From contig OZ007515.1 in assembly GCA_963931865.1 (NCBI GenBank), positions 12,528,924 through 12,592,923 on the forward strand: DNA of 64,000 nucleotides, read 5' to 3'. The DNA comes from Axinella damicornis (lineage: Eukaryota; Porifera; Demospongiae; Axinellida; Axinellidae). A program made the translations under genes and the position numbers. The notes under the pieces were generated by a model. That model was not told where the DNA came from. It saw only the letters and a list, made by a program, of their open reading frames with translations, and searched no databases. Of this stretch, positions 12,231 to 22,908 are shown piece by piece; position 1 is the first letter of the stretch, and the number at the start of each line of letters is the position of its first letter.

Positions 12231-13625
12231 ACACACCCACACACACACCCACCCACCCACCCACACACACCCACACACCCACACACACACACACACACAC
12301 ACACCTCCTGCTCCCTGGAGGCCAGACGTCCCTCCATGTCCCCCACGAAGGTTGCCCTTTCCTTCCTTAACTGGAAGAGTTCCTCTGATCGGGCTTGCAG
12401 TTCGCGACAGAGCCACTCATTCTGGTTCTTCACCAGCTGTTTCTCCTGCTGCAACAGCTGCTCACTCAGTCGCAGAGAGGCCTCCTGACTAGCGAGGTCA
12501 TCCAGCCTGCAGGGAAAAGAGGGGAATGGGGCGAGGCAGAGACGGAGGACAGGAGGGGACAGAGGGGTGGGAGGAGAGGGAGGAGGGGGGGGTGCACATT
12601 TGAAGATGGAAACATATACACTGTACATACAATGTACAAACTCCTCAGTTCAAAGGTCTACATCAACACACACAACTATACAAACGTGAGAAAGACCAGA
12701 CCTTGTCTGAAACTCGTTCTTCACATTAAACACACCACACACACCACACACGACAGAGCAGACCTTGTCTGGAACTCGCTCTTGGCCGCTGATGTCACCT
12801 CCAGCTTGGACGCCATGCTCTTCCAATCTTCAGAGAGCCTGAGGATCTCGTGGTGCCTGCGGTCCAACAGTCTGAGCAGCTCCTGTCGGTCGGCCCCCGG
12901 GATCTCCGGGGGAGGACGACTGAGATCAGCCACGGTGTCCCGAGACTCTCTCAGCTCTGCTCTGGTGGACTCCAACTGTTGTTCTGGTGTGTGTGTGTGT
13001 GTGTGTGTGTAATGGTGTGTGTGTGTGATGTGTGTGGGTTTGACGGTGTGTGTGGTGTGCATAGCATGTGTGGTTTGTGCACATGCAGCATGTGTGGTGT
13101 GTGTAGCGTGTGTGGGGGAGTAGGAGATGTGAGACAATATACTGTACGTAGATATGTACATGTAGCACAAGTGTATGACTCGCATACGAGTACTATTTCA
13201 CAGTTTGACCCACTCCTCGAGATCAGGCAACATGTGTTTGAGACTTGAAGGTGTTAGCTCACTGGTATTGAGAAGATCAGACTCAATGGACATCTTCAGA
13301 GCGGTTAGTTCGTCCACCGCCTCCTCCTTCTCCTCAAACGCAGCTTGAAGCTCTGCAGAGGGAAACAGAAGGGCATCATACCCCTGGTCTGGCCCAGACA
13401 CCTCCCTGTGAGCTAATCCCTGGTCTGGGCCAGACACCTCCCTGTGAGCTAATCCCTGGTCTGGGCCAGACACCTACCTCCCACACTGTGAGCTAAGCCC
13501 TGGTCTGGTCCAGATACCTTACCTCCCACACTGTGAGCTAAGCCCTGGTCTGGCTCACAGACTCCCCTCCCACGCTGGGAACTAGGGTCCCTCAACCCCT
13601 CTAGTCTGACTGCTCTCTGGCAACT

Positions 13626-13661
<36 letters not shown>

Positions 13662-15526
13662 CATCGTACGGAGAGCAAGAGCGCTAGGGTAACATACCCT
13701 GCAGCCGCTCCTCAGCAGTAACCAGGTGCTTCTCGCTGGTAGCCAGCCGCTCAGTCACATTCTGAGCTTGCTTCTCATAGGCCTCGGCAATCTGCTCCAC
13801 TTCTTCCTGTGTCCTCTTCGCCCTTGCCAGCTCCTCCCGTAAGGTCTCCACCTCCAGCTCCTTCTCACCTGCGGAGGGCATGTGAATTTTTACAGTTCAA
13901 GGTATCTTCCTTCCTCTTCCATCCCTTCCCCTTCTCTCCGTCCACACTCCCTCCCCCCTTCCTCCTTCCTCCCTCTACTTCCTCCCTCCACCCTCTTCCT
14001 CCCTCCCCCCTTTCTTCCTTCCTCCCTCCACTTCCTTCCTCCCTCCCTCCCTCCCCTTCCTCCCTCCCTCCCTCCCTTTTCCCTCCCCTTCCTCCCTCTC
14101 CTCTCACCATCGGCAAGTCCTTACCCAACTGTTGCTCCAGGTCCTCACTGCAAAGCTGATGCAACAGCAGACATGTACAACAAAGAGATACACAGACAAA
14201 AATTAGTGGTCAAGTCTCTCCTTTCCGATCAGAACCTATCAAATACATCTGATACATGTGCAGCTGCTAGAGTTAGGCAAACGGCAGGGCTCTGTTTCCT
14301 GCTCGGCAATTGGAGTGTGATCGCTTTGAAGATTTAAACCTCCACTGCTGCCAGCGCATTCATACAATGCCTTGCCATGTTCTCATGTACGAGGGGAAAT
14401 GGCTAGCAATTAATTGTTTAGCAACTTTCAATTGCTTACATCTGAAGTCGTAAACTGATTGTGTCATGCACTGAAATGCCACAGTCCCACCCATTCTATC
14501 ACAGCTGTGCATTCATCGATAATTTGGTCATGATTGGACAATATAGGCCTATATGCGCTGCACAATATTCTTCAGACATGGTAGTACCAAATGCATATAT
14601 TATCGGAAGTGGGTGGGACCAACAGCTACCATAGACCCTTCAAACTTTGAGTTGAAAGTTTGGCGGCCCTCTGTTGCTTGGATCTGGAGTTACAGTCCGC
14701 CAAAGTTCAGTCATCATGACAGAATCAGGACGCATTTAGAATTCAAGGAAGTCCGCCAGGACATTTCCCCTCCTAAACAAGCAAGGCTAAGTGTGTAACC
14801 AACACTGTCTCTTAGCACACAAAGTAGAGGACCAGTTGATCCAGCATGGAAGGTTCTGAATGGACAGCTAAAGATTTGCCAATAAAAATTAAAAAAAGCA
14901 CTTACCACCACATCCTGAAGTTCTTCTGTTTCCACAGAATAAAGTACTTCCTGAACAGCTTGCTCTTCCTCATCCTGGCCGTGTGACTCGAGCTCCTGGG
15001 ACTCAATGGCCAGCAGTACTGCGTCCTTGAGTTCCTGGGACACGTCTTCGGGTTCCTGGTACACGCCCTCGAGTTCCTGGGACACGTCCTCGGGTTCCTG
15101 GTACACGCCCTCGAGTTCCTGGGACACGTCCTCGGGTTCTTGGTACACGCCCTCGAGTTCCTGGGACACATCTTCGGGTTCTTGATACACGCCCTCAGGT
15201 TCCTGGGACACACCCTCGAGTTCCTGGGACACGTCCTCGGGTTCCTGGGACACGTCCTCAGGTTCCTGGGACACACCCTCGAGTTCCTGGGACACGTCCT
15301 CGGGTTCCTGGGACACACCCTCGAGTTCCTGGGACACGTCCTCGGGCTCCTGGGACACACCCTCGAGTTCCTGGGACACGTCCTCGGGTTCCTGGGACAC
15401 ACCCTCGAGTTCCTGGGACATGTCCTCGGGCTCCTGGGACACACCCTCGAGTTCCTGGGACACGTCCTCGAGCCCCTGGGACTCAACGTCCTGCAGGGCA
15501 ACGTCCTGAGGCTCGACGACCTCCAT
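11596..15526 (-). CDS. TPR: Nucleoprotein TPR, N-terminal coiled-coil part only
   Basis: Eight exons join in phase on the minus strand: 14906-15526, 14125-14155, 13698-13868, 13263-13352, 12764-12983, 12305-12506, 11990-12139, 11596-11750. They encode about 546 residues and end in phase 2 at a good donor. The coiled coil matches human TPR residues roughly 45-290. LLQQEKQLVKNQNEWLCREL parallels [38 protein letters not shown] parallels KKEEVSRLEEQMNGLKTS, and RLVELYRSSAEEAERRSEEL parallels [20 protein letters not shown]. TPR forms the nuclear-pore basket. The first exon is an acidic 14-residue repeat not found in vertebrate TPR, and the start chosen (ATG 15526) is the first in-frame methionine; the frame is open to 15663. 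The remaining about 1,800 residues of a normal TPR are missing. Confidence 0.8.
11922..11962. repeat. C41 homopolymer in TPR intron
   Basis: 41 consecutive C, read as G in gene sense, starting within 30 bases downstream of the donor of exon 11990-12139. Confidence 0.95.
12196..12304. repeat. C21 run followed by (CA)n/(CCCA)n
   Basis: 21 C followed by about 90 bases of CA and CCCA repeats. In gene sense (minus) it is a (GT)n then G-run beginning exactly at the donor of exon 12305-12506. Confidence 0.95.
13375..13560. repeat. Tandem repeat of about 36 bp, 5 copies, in TPR intron
   Basis: The unit 'ccctggtctgggccagaca' plus 'cctccctgtgagctaat' is repeated with small changes. It contains the short palindrome tctggcccaga/tctgggccaga. 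It lies between TPR exons 13263-13352 and 13698-13868, followed by a C33 run at 13627-13659. Confidence 0.85.
13627..13659. repeat. C33 homopolymer
   Basis: 33 consecutive C, about 40 bases downstream (gene sense) of the TPR exon 13698-13868 donor. Confidence 0.95.
15020..15482 (-). repeat. 42-bp coding tandem repeat (SQELEGVSQEPEDV), about 11 copies
   Basis: The minus strand encodes SQELEGVSQEPEDV repeated with variants (VYQEPEDV, VSQEPEDM). The 42-base unit is a whole number of codons, so every reading frame stays open, including a hydrophobic frame on the plus strand. The repeat is highly acidic (E, D) with regular S/Q spacing and sits in the first TPR exon. Confidence 0.9.
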
Positions 15527-15832
15527 CACAGCGCTCTCTACCCAAAATGCAACCCTGTCCAGCTCCTGAGTATGAGATTCTAGGCCTTCCAGGGCAACGT
15601 TCTCGATCTCTTGAGACTCTGCAGTCTGCCGGGCAACTCTCAGTCTCTCTCCAGCTAGCTAGCACCAGAGTCAGAGAGTCTAGTCAGAAGTTAAGTTGCC
15701 ATGCGCGGCTCTTAGCACGTGACTTTCACCTGAATTATGTTTGTAATCGTGTGATAGTCACGGGATGATTCCCATTACCATGGCAATTAGCATGTTGATA
15801 AACTATCACTGGTAGTACGTCCAAATTATGCA
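15527..15832. promoter_or_regulatory. Divergent spacer between TPR-like and tektin-2 starts
   Basis: 306 bases separate the assumed TPR start (15526) and the tektin-2 start (15833). The first 140 bases remain open in the TPR frame, to 15663, so the promoter may be nearer to tektin-2. The segment contains gcacgtgac (about 15715-15723), an E-box-like site. Confidence 0.45.
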
Positions 15833-18800
15833 ATGGCAGCTGTGACTCAGCAGAGATCGCCCACCAAGTTTGCACCTGCCGACTGGCACACTGCAAACTA
15901 TGTCATTGCCTCCAGCTCGGAGAGACAGAGGACGATTGCCCACAACGTCAGGCAGCAGAGCCAGAGGCTGAGGAATGATACTGGTGAGTAGCATAGTTTG
16001 CTCACACTCCAGTTCACTGTACTATGAAAAGATGACCCTGAACAACTAAAGCCATTGCTGCTACGTAAAATCTTGGCTTAACCACTTCATTCAAAATTGA
16101 GTCCAAAATCCTCCCTCCATGCACTCTCACACACCACATACATACACATACATGTGCACTGCACACCACACATACACACCACACACATGCAGAAAACAAA
16201 ACACGCTGGACGCAGCACTCCACAGACACACTCCTGGACCAGAGGATCGGGGACATCCACTCCTGGAGGAACACGCTGGAGAAGACTCTGCAGGACACTG
16301 AGTCCGAGATTGACAAGGTAGACTCACTACTACTTCTGTGCATAGTGTCTTAGTGCACTCGTAGTCATCTCGTCACTCTTCTCCCTTGCTTCCTCTTCTC
16401 CTTCCCTCCTGCCTTTTTTACTCTCCCTTCTCTCTCTCTCCTTCAATTTCTCCTCCCCTCTGCTTCGTCTGTCCTCCTTTCCCCTCCCTCTCTTTTGCTT
16501 TCTTCCTCCTCTTTGTCTCTTCTTCTTCCTTCCCCCTTCTCTCTCTTTTTCTCTCTCCTTCCTTCCTCCTCTCTCCCTCCCTGTCCGTCTTTTACTCCCC
16601 CTCCTCCCCATCTTCAGATGACAGAGCACAAGGAGCGCACGGAGCGTGCATTTGATGCAAAGACAATGCCCCTTGATGTGGTGATTGAATGTCTCTCTCT
16701 GAGGGAACACCGTGTCTCCACGGACCTTGTGAGGGACGAGGTGGAAGGGGAGCTACACAAGGTGGAGGGCACGGAAGTTTACTCCAAGATTACAAATGTT
16801 TGGCCCCACTATCCAAATCAAGTATACTGATCCATTAACAAAGTACAATGACAAACTTAGAGAACTAGTTGCACACGTAATATTTTAGCTTCATCAAAGT
16901 ACATTGTGCTGGATATGATGATGGTCTACCATGAGAAACATTGTACGGTTAGGCCATGAAGTCACTCGGCCTATGTACATATTGTGATGCAGCGTACTGT
17001 CTTACCCAACATGTCATGCATGTGGTGCATACACAGGAGTTGGAGGTGATTGAAGGGATTAGAGGCCAACTACACCAGAAGGTCAACCAAGCCTTTGAAC
17101 AGATCTGGTAGGATACGTAGCTGCTGCACGCGTATGTGTGGTCATCAGTACAGCATGTGTTCTTCAAGGGGTGGTCAACCCGTGTACGGTGGATGTCGGT
17201 GTGGCTTACTGTAAAGTCACACAGTCACAGCCATGGCCACCAGGTCACTGGCAGTCACATGGTCATGGGCAGTTTTGGGACGGTTACATGCAGGTTGTAA
17301 CCCTGGTTGCAACTCTACATGCACATAAGGCACGTATTGGAGTGACCACCCTTGAGATGGGAGCCTCGTTCTCAGTGTACCCACTTACACTATGGGAGGG
17401 TAGGTCTCAGTGTAACTGCTGTGGGAGGGTAGGTCTCCTTTCCACAATGAAACTAACATCCTCACCCAGCCACCACGTACACGTCACATGCACACATCCT
17501 CACACCCACACCCTCACACACACGCATGCCACACCCACACCCTCACACACCACCACCCAGTGTCCTCCAGGAGTGCCACCATCAGCTCCACGCTGACCTC
17601 ACGGACAAATACTCCGCTCTCCAGATTGACACTGAGAGCGTGGAGCTCAGAAACGCCTCTGACACCATCACTTTGCAAACTGACCCCACGCGCATCAAGA
17701 AGGAGTATGTCCCCCTCATTCTCTCCTCAGTAGGCCATAAGACTTGACCAATCAGAGCTCACTTTAGCCACTGGGTAGTAATCAAGCACATGTACCATCT
17801 ACATGTCCTCACATTCCCACACATACACCCACTCACATGCACACACATACCACACACACAACATACGCACATGCACACATCCACACTCAGCATTGTGACA
17901 CCCGACCAATGGATATCATTCTCAGCTCACAACACGAGGCAAGCACAGGAGGAGATGCAAGGCTCCGTGCGGCTACGTGAGGCCATCAACCACACCTTGC
18001 AGCAGACCACCACGGACCTGGAGACACAGTGGACCGCCACCAACTACACCTTCCGGAAGAGGCTGCATGAAATGGAGCAAGCAAGACGCGAGCTCGAGTG
18101 GCAGAAGAAGAACGTAAGTGGACCCTACAACCGAAACAAGTCTCGATCTCAGACGCCTGTTGGTTTAGGTCTGGGACCAGTCTGTCTTGCTCAGCTGAAG
18201 TGATCCCAAGAGGGTGACTGGTGGCTTGATGTGGTTTAAAGCACTTCCCTGTCAGCTAAAGCTTGCAGGTTTATAATATGTCCCACCTGCCATACTTTAC
18301 ATGTGAGTCTACGTAGCTGTACCTGCCCAATGCGGTGTGTGTACCAGGTGTGGATGACCAATTAATAGTAATCTCCAGTACACCATCAGTATACTTCCTG
18401 CACATTGGTTTCATAACTTTAGTGCTAGCAGCTAGAACATGAACTCCAGGTAGCCTCGTTCCACTCCAGGAGCATCATTAGTCACCCCTGTTCTATATGG
18501 GATGTATAGCATAACAGCCTAGCATTCCACTGGCCTCTCTCTCCTCGCAGACGGAGGCAGAGATTCGGGAGGTGGAGGAGGAGATAGTGGGTCTGGAGCA
18601 CTCCTTGGCAGAGAAGCTCCCTCCAATGATGGTGGTGCAAACGAGGTTGGAGAACCGCACATTCCGTCCCAATGTGGAGCTCTGCCGGGACAGCCCACAG
18701 TATGGTATGGTGAAGGAGGTCGCAGAGATTGCCGAGTCCCAACAAGCTCTCCAGGAGAAGCTCGCTGTTGCAGAGTGAGTGCAGGGAAGATAGTCCTTCC

Positions 18801-19087
18801 TAGACCTGTCTAGAATCACGAGCAAGGCAGTTGGTACATGTGGTTGCATTCCACAGTACGAATACACATGAACACACATGCATGCGCACATCACACATCA
18901 CACAAACCACAGGCGAGCTCTTGGCTCGCTGCAGCGCACACTTGAGAGGATCACGAGTGACCTTGCTGTGAAGGACAACTCACTAGCAGTGGACCGCCAG
19001 TGCATGCAGACACGAGAAAGGCTGTCCGAGCACCCAAAGGCTCATGAGCTGACACAACCCCCCACCTCTACAACTGAGAAAGCCTAG
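15833..19087 (+). CDS. TEKT2: Tektin-2, ciliary microtubule inner protein
   Basis: Eight exons join in phase: 15833-15983, 16193-16317, 16618-16761, 17037-17107, 17561-17704, 17891-18113, 18551-18774, 18913-19087, giving 418 residues (human TEKT2 has 430). The tektin nonapeptide RPNVELCRD is intact in exon 7. The N terminus FAPADWHTANYVIASS..RQQSQRLRNDT matches tektin-2 better than other tektins (LPDWHTNSYLLS..RQEARVLRNET). LPLDVAIECL is seen as MPLDVVIECLSLRE, and FEQLCLLQEVQQQL as FEQICVLQECHHQL. Tektins are coiled-coil filaments inside the doublet microtubules of motile cilia and flagella. Intron 4 carries a MITE (17165-17355). The start is the only ATG before the conserved DWH block. Confidence 0.96.
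17165..17355. mobile_element. MITE, copy C of the 'aaggggtg..cactcc' family
   Basis: Inverted ends 'caaggggtggtcaac' and 'agtgaccacccttg' enclose a GTCACA-rich interior in tektin-2 intron 4. The interior shares 'gtgtggcttactgt' and 'agtcacacagtcacag' with the copy at 52571-52820. It has no coding capacity. Confidence 0.75.
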
Positions 19088-20205
19088 GACAACACACATA
19101 ACTATTACGTAGTGTATAACATAATATGGTCATTATAGGGAACTGGCATATACATGCGTCTAACCAGAACCATGGACACTTTAACTGCATTTGAATATTA
19201 CTCTGTATGGCTCTTGCCACCCCCTGTAGGCCCGTTACAACAATGGATGCTACCTATAATTGCTTCTGGGGAGGCAACACAATACTATTATGGGGGGGGG
19301 GGGGTTCGTAATTTTGGCACAGACGATTGTTCACTATTATTATAATACTTCCCATGTTCTTGGTTCTGGTGTTTGAATTCATAATCATGAGAAGCAGTAA
19401 GTACACAGACCAGTTGCTGCGGACTGGTGTGGTGTACTGAGAAGCTGGGCCCATGAATACAGTAGCATGCATGGCAATGACTTACCAAGGTCTGGGGGGC
19501 TACTGAATCCAGCTTTCTCACACACTCTGCAGCACCATCTTGTGTATCTAAATTAATTTTAGCATGGTGATAGCATTATTTGTGGCCATTCTATAAACTT
19601 GGAGGAAGTAAAAAAAGGAGAGAGAGAAAGAGAGGAAAAAAAAAAGCCAAAAAGGAAAAAAAACAACCTAGCAACACACCCATCCCTAAACTGGAATGAG
19701 CATTCTATGAGAGTGAGGCACCAGAGGTGCATTGCGTTTGGATTCTTACTCTGCCGGGTTCGAAGGATGTGAAACACGGCCATAATGTCGCAGAGGGCTC
19801 TGACGGTTTTTCCCGCCCAGTTTCGGTCAAGTCACGAGACTCCACCCCGGCGCGCCGCGCTAGTTTCGGTCAAGTCAAAGTCAAAGTCAAAGTGTAATTG
19901 AGACCCCGGTGAAGGGAGGCATACATGCCACACACAGAACAAAAATACATGCACATAAACAAGGTCAAGGTGTTTACTGCTGGGATTTCATTGAAACTGC
20001 AGCCTCCTTTACAGGGCTAGGGTCAGGGTCAGGGTCACGAGACTCCACCCCGGCGCGCCGCGGCCCCATTGTCCTGCACGTGACTTATTATATTTAGCAA
20101 GTTCAAATTTAATTTGCCTGGTAGTTGCCTTGGATCGCGTTGCCACTTACGCCTCGAGTGCCCCTCTCTCTCGCCCTGTATTCCTATTCGTGTTCACTGT
20201 CTGCC
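19088..20205. other. Spacer with SINE tail and 29-bp GC-rich direct repeat
   Basis: Holds the tektin-2 3' end, a G13 run (19292-19304), a SINE-like segment in reverse orientation (about 19490-19790), 'aagtcaa' repeats (about 19867-19890), and two identical 29-base segments (gtcacgagactccacc..gcgccgcg) at 19831-19859 and 20034-20062. No other coding exon is recognised. The last 100 bases lead into the Crinkler-like gene. Confidence 0.6.
19490..19790 (-). mobile_element. SINE-like element (reverse orientation)
   Basis: Read on the minus strand, a tRNA B-box-like 'ccttcgaacccgg' (about 19752-19764) is followed by 'gggatgggtgtgttgctagg', a T-rich/CT-rich tract, and a tail 'agaatggccacaaataatgc' ... 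'gtgtgtgagaaagctgga'. The tail from the T-tract onward is nearly the same as at 61330-61560. This supports a dispersed, probably RNA polymerase III-derived repeat. Confidence 0.65.
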
Positions 20206-21749
20206 ATGGCCAAAAGAGTTTCTCCTTCTGAGTTAGACTACTCAACGGTAACGTGGAATGACGTGTTTGAGGTTGCTCGTATCGACGCGGAGAGCAAAGC
20301 GGCTAAAACGTGAGTTGTTGTTACTGCTGTTCCTTTACGTACCCTTGGTTTTCTGTTTACTCTTAAACCTTTTGTTTTCTATGTAGAATCCTTGAACGCG
20401 ATAAAACTTGTTACCTGCTACATCTATACATGGAAGGGAGCGACAATATCACACTGGAAGTGTTCAAATTTGTATGTGGTTCTCTCTTCACGAAGGTAGA
20501 GACTGCTGTGACCACACTACGTGATGGTGCAACGTTAACCACCAAACGTGCTCGATTGGAGGGAGCCTTTTTCACTAGTCCTTCAGATTATGGGAAGGAT
20601 TCAGAAGGAGAACCATGGATTGAAGACCATCGTCCTTTCTCTGGTCTACACGTGAGCCTTCAGGTGGAAGCTTTTGGCCATTTCATTGACCGAATGGATA
20701 TGGAGGATGGTCAAATTGAACCCATGTTCTACGAGGTGGCAACGAGCCTGATGAAGACGATGAGTAAGACTTTCCGTTTCAAGGACCAACGTACAACTTC
20801 ATTTGGAACAGAAATGAAGAAACTCTTTCCTCTATTGGGTCCAGTATCGGGTGAACATTACAAGAGTGATTTAACACTGAAAGTGGAAATAAACAAGCAA
20901 AAGTTCACTGTCATGAATGTGGAGATTAGTTCAGACCCAGTTGCACAGAACCAATCATATTTTGTGCATATGCAAAAAAAGGGACATGACCGTGCGCCAA
21001 TGCTATTAGTTGCTGTGGTAGGCTGCCATTTCTTACAGGTGTTTGGGGCAGCTTGGAATGGAAGCGTGGTATCCCACGATCCTTTGTGCTCACCAGTTTC
21101 TCTCCTGTTTGTACCTCGCGACCCCAATCAGGCAGTTTCAAAGATGGCGCATGTTCTCGCTGCTTTGCATTCTACAGTAGAAAAACTAGAGGAATATTAT
21201 TCACGCTCCCTGACGGAGAGAATCACTCTCAGCAAAGGTCCGTACTTCAATCTTGGTGGTCTTGAAGACAAGAAGCAGATGGGAGCAGTTAAGTGGTTGT
21301 TCAAAGCCAAATTAAATGGGGAAGATGTTGTAGTAAAGTTTTCCCGCTCACACTATGGCACTGACGTCCACAATCTTCTTGCTGAACACGGACTAGCACC
21401 ACAGTTGAAGTATACGCAGCTACTACCGGGTAATTGGCATGTTGTCATAATGGAGAAAGTGACGGGAGTATCGCTACCTGCAAGTGAGCAAGTGAATATG
21501 GCTTTAAAAGACACTGTGGATAAAATTCATGCTCAAGGCTACGTACATGGGGATTTACGTGCCCAAAATATCCTTGTTGTCGACGACTCAATTCGCATTT
21601 TGGATTTTGATTGGGCTGGAAAGGAGGGAGAGGTGAGATATCCCCAGGAATTGAATACATCATGCAACTGGCATTCAGATGTCAAACCTGGAGGACTTAT
21701 AGCTAAAGAACATGATGTATACCAGATCAATACAATCTGCGGACCATGA
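20206..21749 (+). CDS. Crinkler/RHS-type protein: nuclease-like plus kinase-like domain
   Basis: Two exons, 20206-20309 and 20387-21749, join in phase 2 and give 488 residues. The middle part (about 150-290) resembles the PD-(D/E)XK-type domain of fungal RHS/Crinkler proteins: SDLTLKVEI, then NVEISSDPVAQNQSYF, then APMLLVAVVGCHFLQVFGAA. The nuclease lysine of E-x-K is replaced (EIS), so it may be degenerate. The C-terminal part is kinase-like: VVVKFSRSHYG (lysine), WHVVIMEKVTG (hinge), IHAQGYVHGDLRAQNILV (HGDLxxxN loop), IRILDFDWAG (DFD instead of DFG), then YPQELNTSCNWHSDVKPGG and KEHDVYQI. Such proteins are common in basidiomycetes and some early animals. Cellular role unknown. It ends soon after the HD motif, as such kinases do. 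Confidence 0.85.
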
Positions 21750-22908
21750 CTCAGATCACAAACACTTTGTATACAGTCTGTGTCTACATGAACATTATTG
21801 GAGAGTTTATTTCCGTCTGTAAATTCTTCACCGCTTCTATTGATGGAGAGTTTTATTTTCTGGCTGGTCCAGTCCTCACAAGGAACAACGATCATTGGGT
21901 AATTTGTCATGAGTTCAGGATGGATCAACTCTTCCAAACCTGTTCGAACCATAGTAGAATACAGGAAACCAGGCCGAGCTTGACATCAGTTAGGGCCTTC
22001 TGAATCAGCTAGGTTCGGAAGGGTTGAACCACCCAGAACTCCTGAGAAATCATCTTATGATCCTTGTTCCCTCTGGAGCTCAGTGGTTCGAGGAGGTTCG
22101 GTAGGGTTGAACCACATCAAGCTTCACTGCAGCCCTGGATCCATGGGTTGTACTATGGTTTGAACAGGTTCACATACATACCCACCGTAAGATGTTCCCT
22201 GAGCACATGGCCTCCGACTCCAGGGAAGGTCACCCGGGAAGTTATTATATCAGTTTTAGACAGACCCATGAATCATGCTACAGCTGTACCAATTGAACCA
22301 CCCTGAACTCATGTGAAATGACCCTAATCGCCTTGTTTCCTCTTTAACAGTGTGGTTGAGGAGGTTCAGTACAGTCTGAGTTGAACCTTGTTCCCCTAGC
22401 TCTGGTATGATTCGGTCTTATGTTGCACACGTCATGTAAATTTATATATTGGGCTGCTATATGAATACTGTAGCCTTCATAATAACATGTCCAGCCAGTC
22501 TAGCTTTGAACATGAACTTTGAAAGTGGCCATGCGCCAGGGCTGAATGCCACGCTTGTGTCTATTATTAGTATTGCGTTAAACTATGATTGTACTTCCTG
22601 CTGGACACTGTATATAATGAACGAAGTGGATATTGGTCCGGCAGGAAGTAGGGCAATGGGTTAGGGTATATTAGGGCCAGGGCCGGTTCTAGATGCGCGC
22701 ACGTTTCCGGTACCTATACCTAAAGTATGTACTTCCTGCCGGACCAATATCCATGTCGTATAATGAATGGTTACGTACGTTACACAGGACACCAGTAACA
22801 CATTTGAAATAGTGAATCATATACAAATTGCAGTTGATGCTGTTAATATCAACACTTACAGGAAATGATCAACATAACGCTATACCAGGGTGATGGAAGA
22901 CAATGCTG
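21750..22908. other. Spacer with degenerate repeats and an inverted repeat
   Basis: No coding exon is supported. At 22010-22390 'aggttcggtagggttgaacca'-like segments recur about three times with intervening 'ctttgtttcctct' sequence, suggesting decayed tandem copies. A 23-bp perfect inverted repeat follows at 22628-22650 and 22730-22752. Confidence 0.6.
22628..22752. mobile_element. MITE-like element with 23-bp perfect inverted repeats
   Basis: 22628-22650 (ggatattggtccggcaggaa + gta) is the exact reverse complement of 22730-22752. Related half-sites (tacttcctgctggac, tacttcctgaccaatat) occur at 22588-22602 and at about 56819-56932, so this is a repeat family. Confidence 0.75.

Noticed and set aside
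12024..12492. Plus-strand frames rich in P, H and T
   Set aside because: They are antisense to TPR exons and CA/C repeats, with no splice or family support.
13198..13293. TPR start at MSIESDLLNTSELTPSSLKH, resembling human ERTELNKLPKSVQNKL
   Set aside because: That frame hits a stop at once (..EEWVKL stop), while a gtgagc donor at 13262 joins in phase to the next coiled-coil exon and preserves the order of TPR segments. The likeness is probably chance.
15140..15583. Plus-strand frame with hydrophobic HTLEFLGHVLGFLG repeats
   Set aside because: It is the reverse complement of the TPR acidic coding repeat; the 42-bp unit keeps every frame open. Only the minus strand has a matching splice donor and downstream exons.
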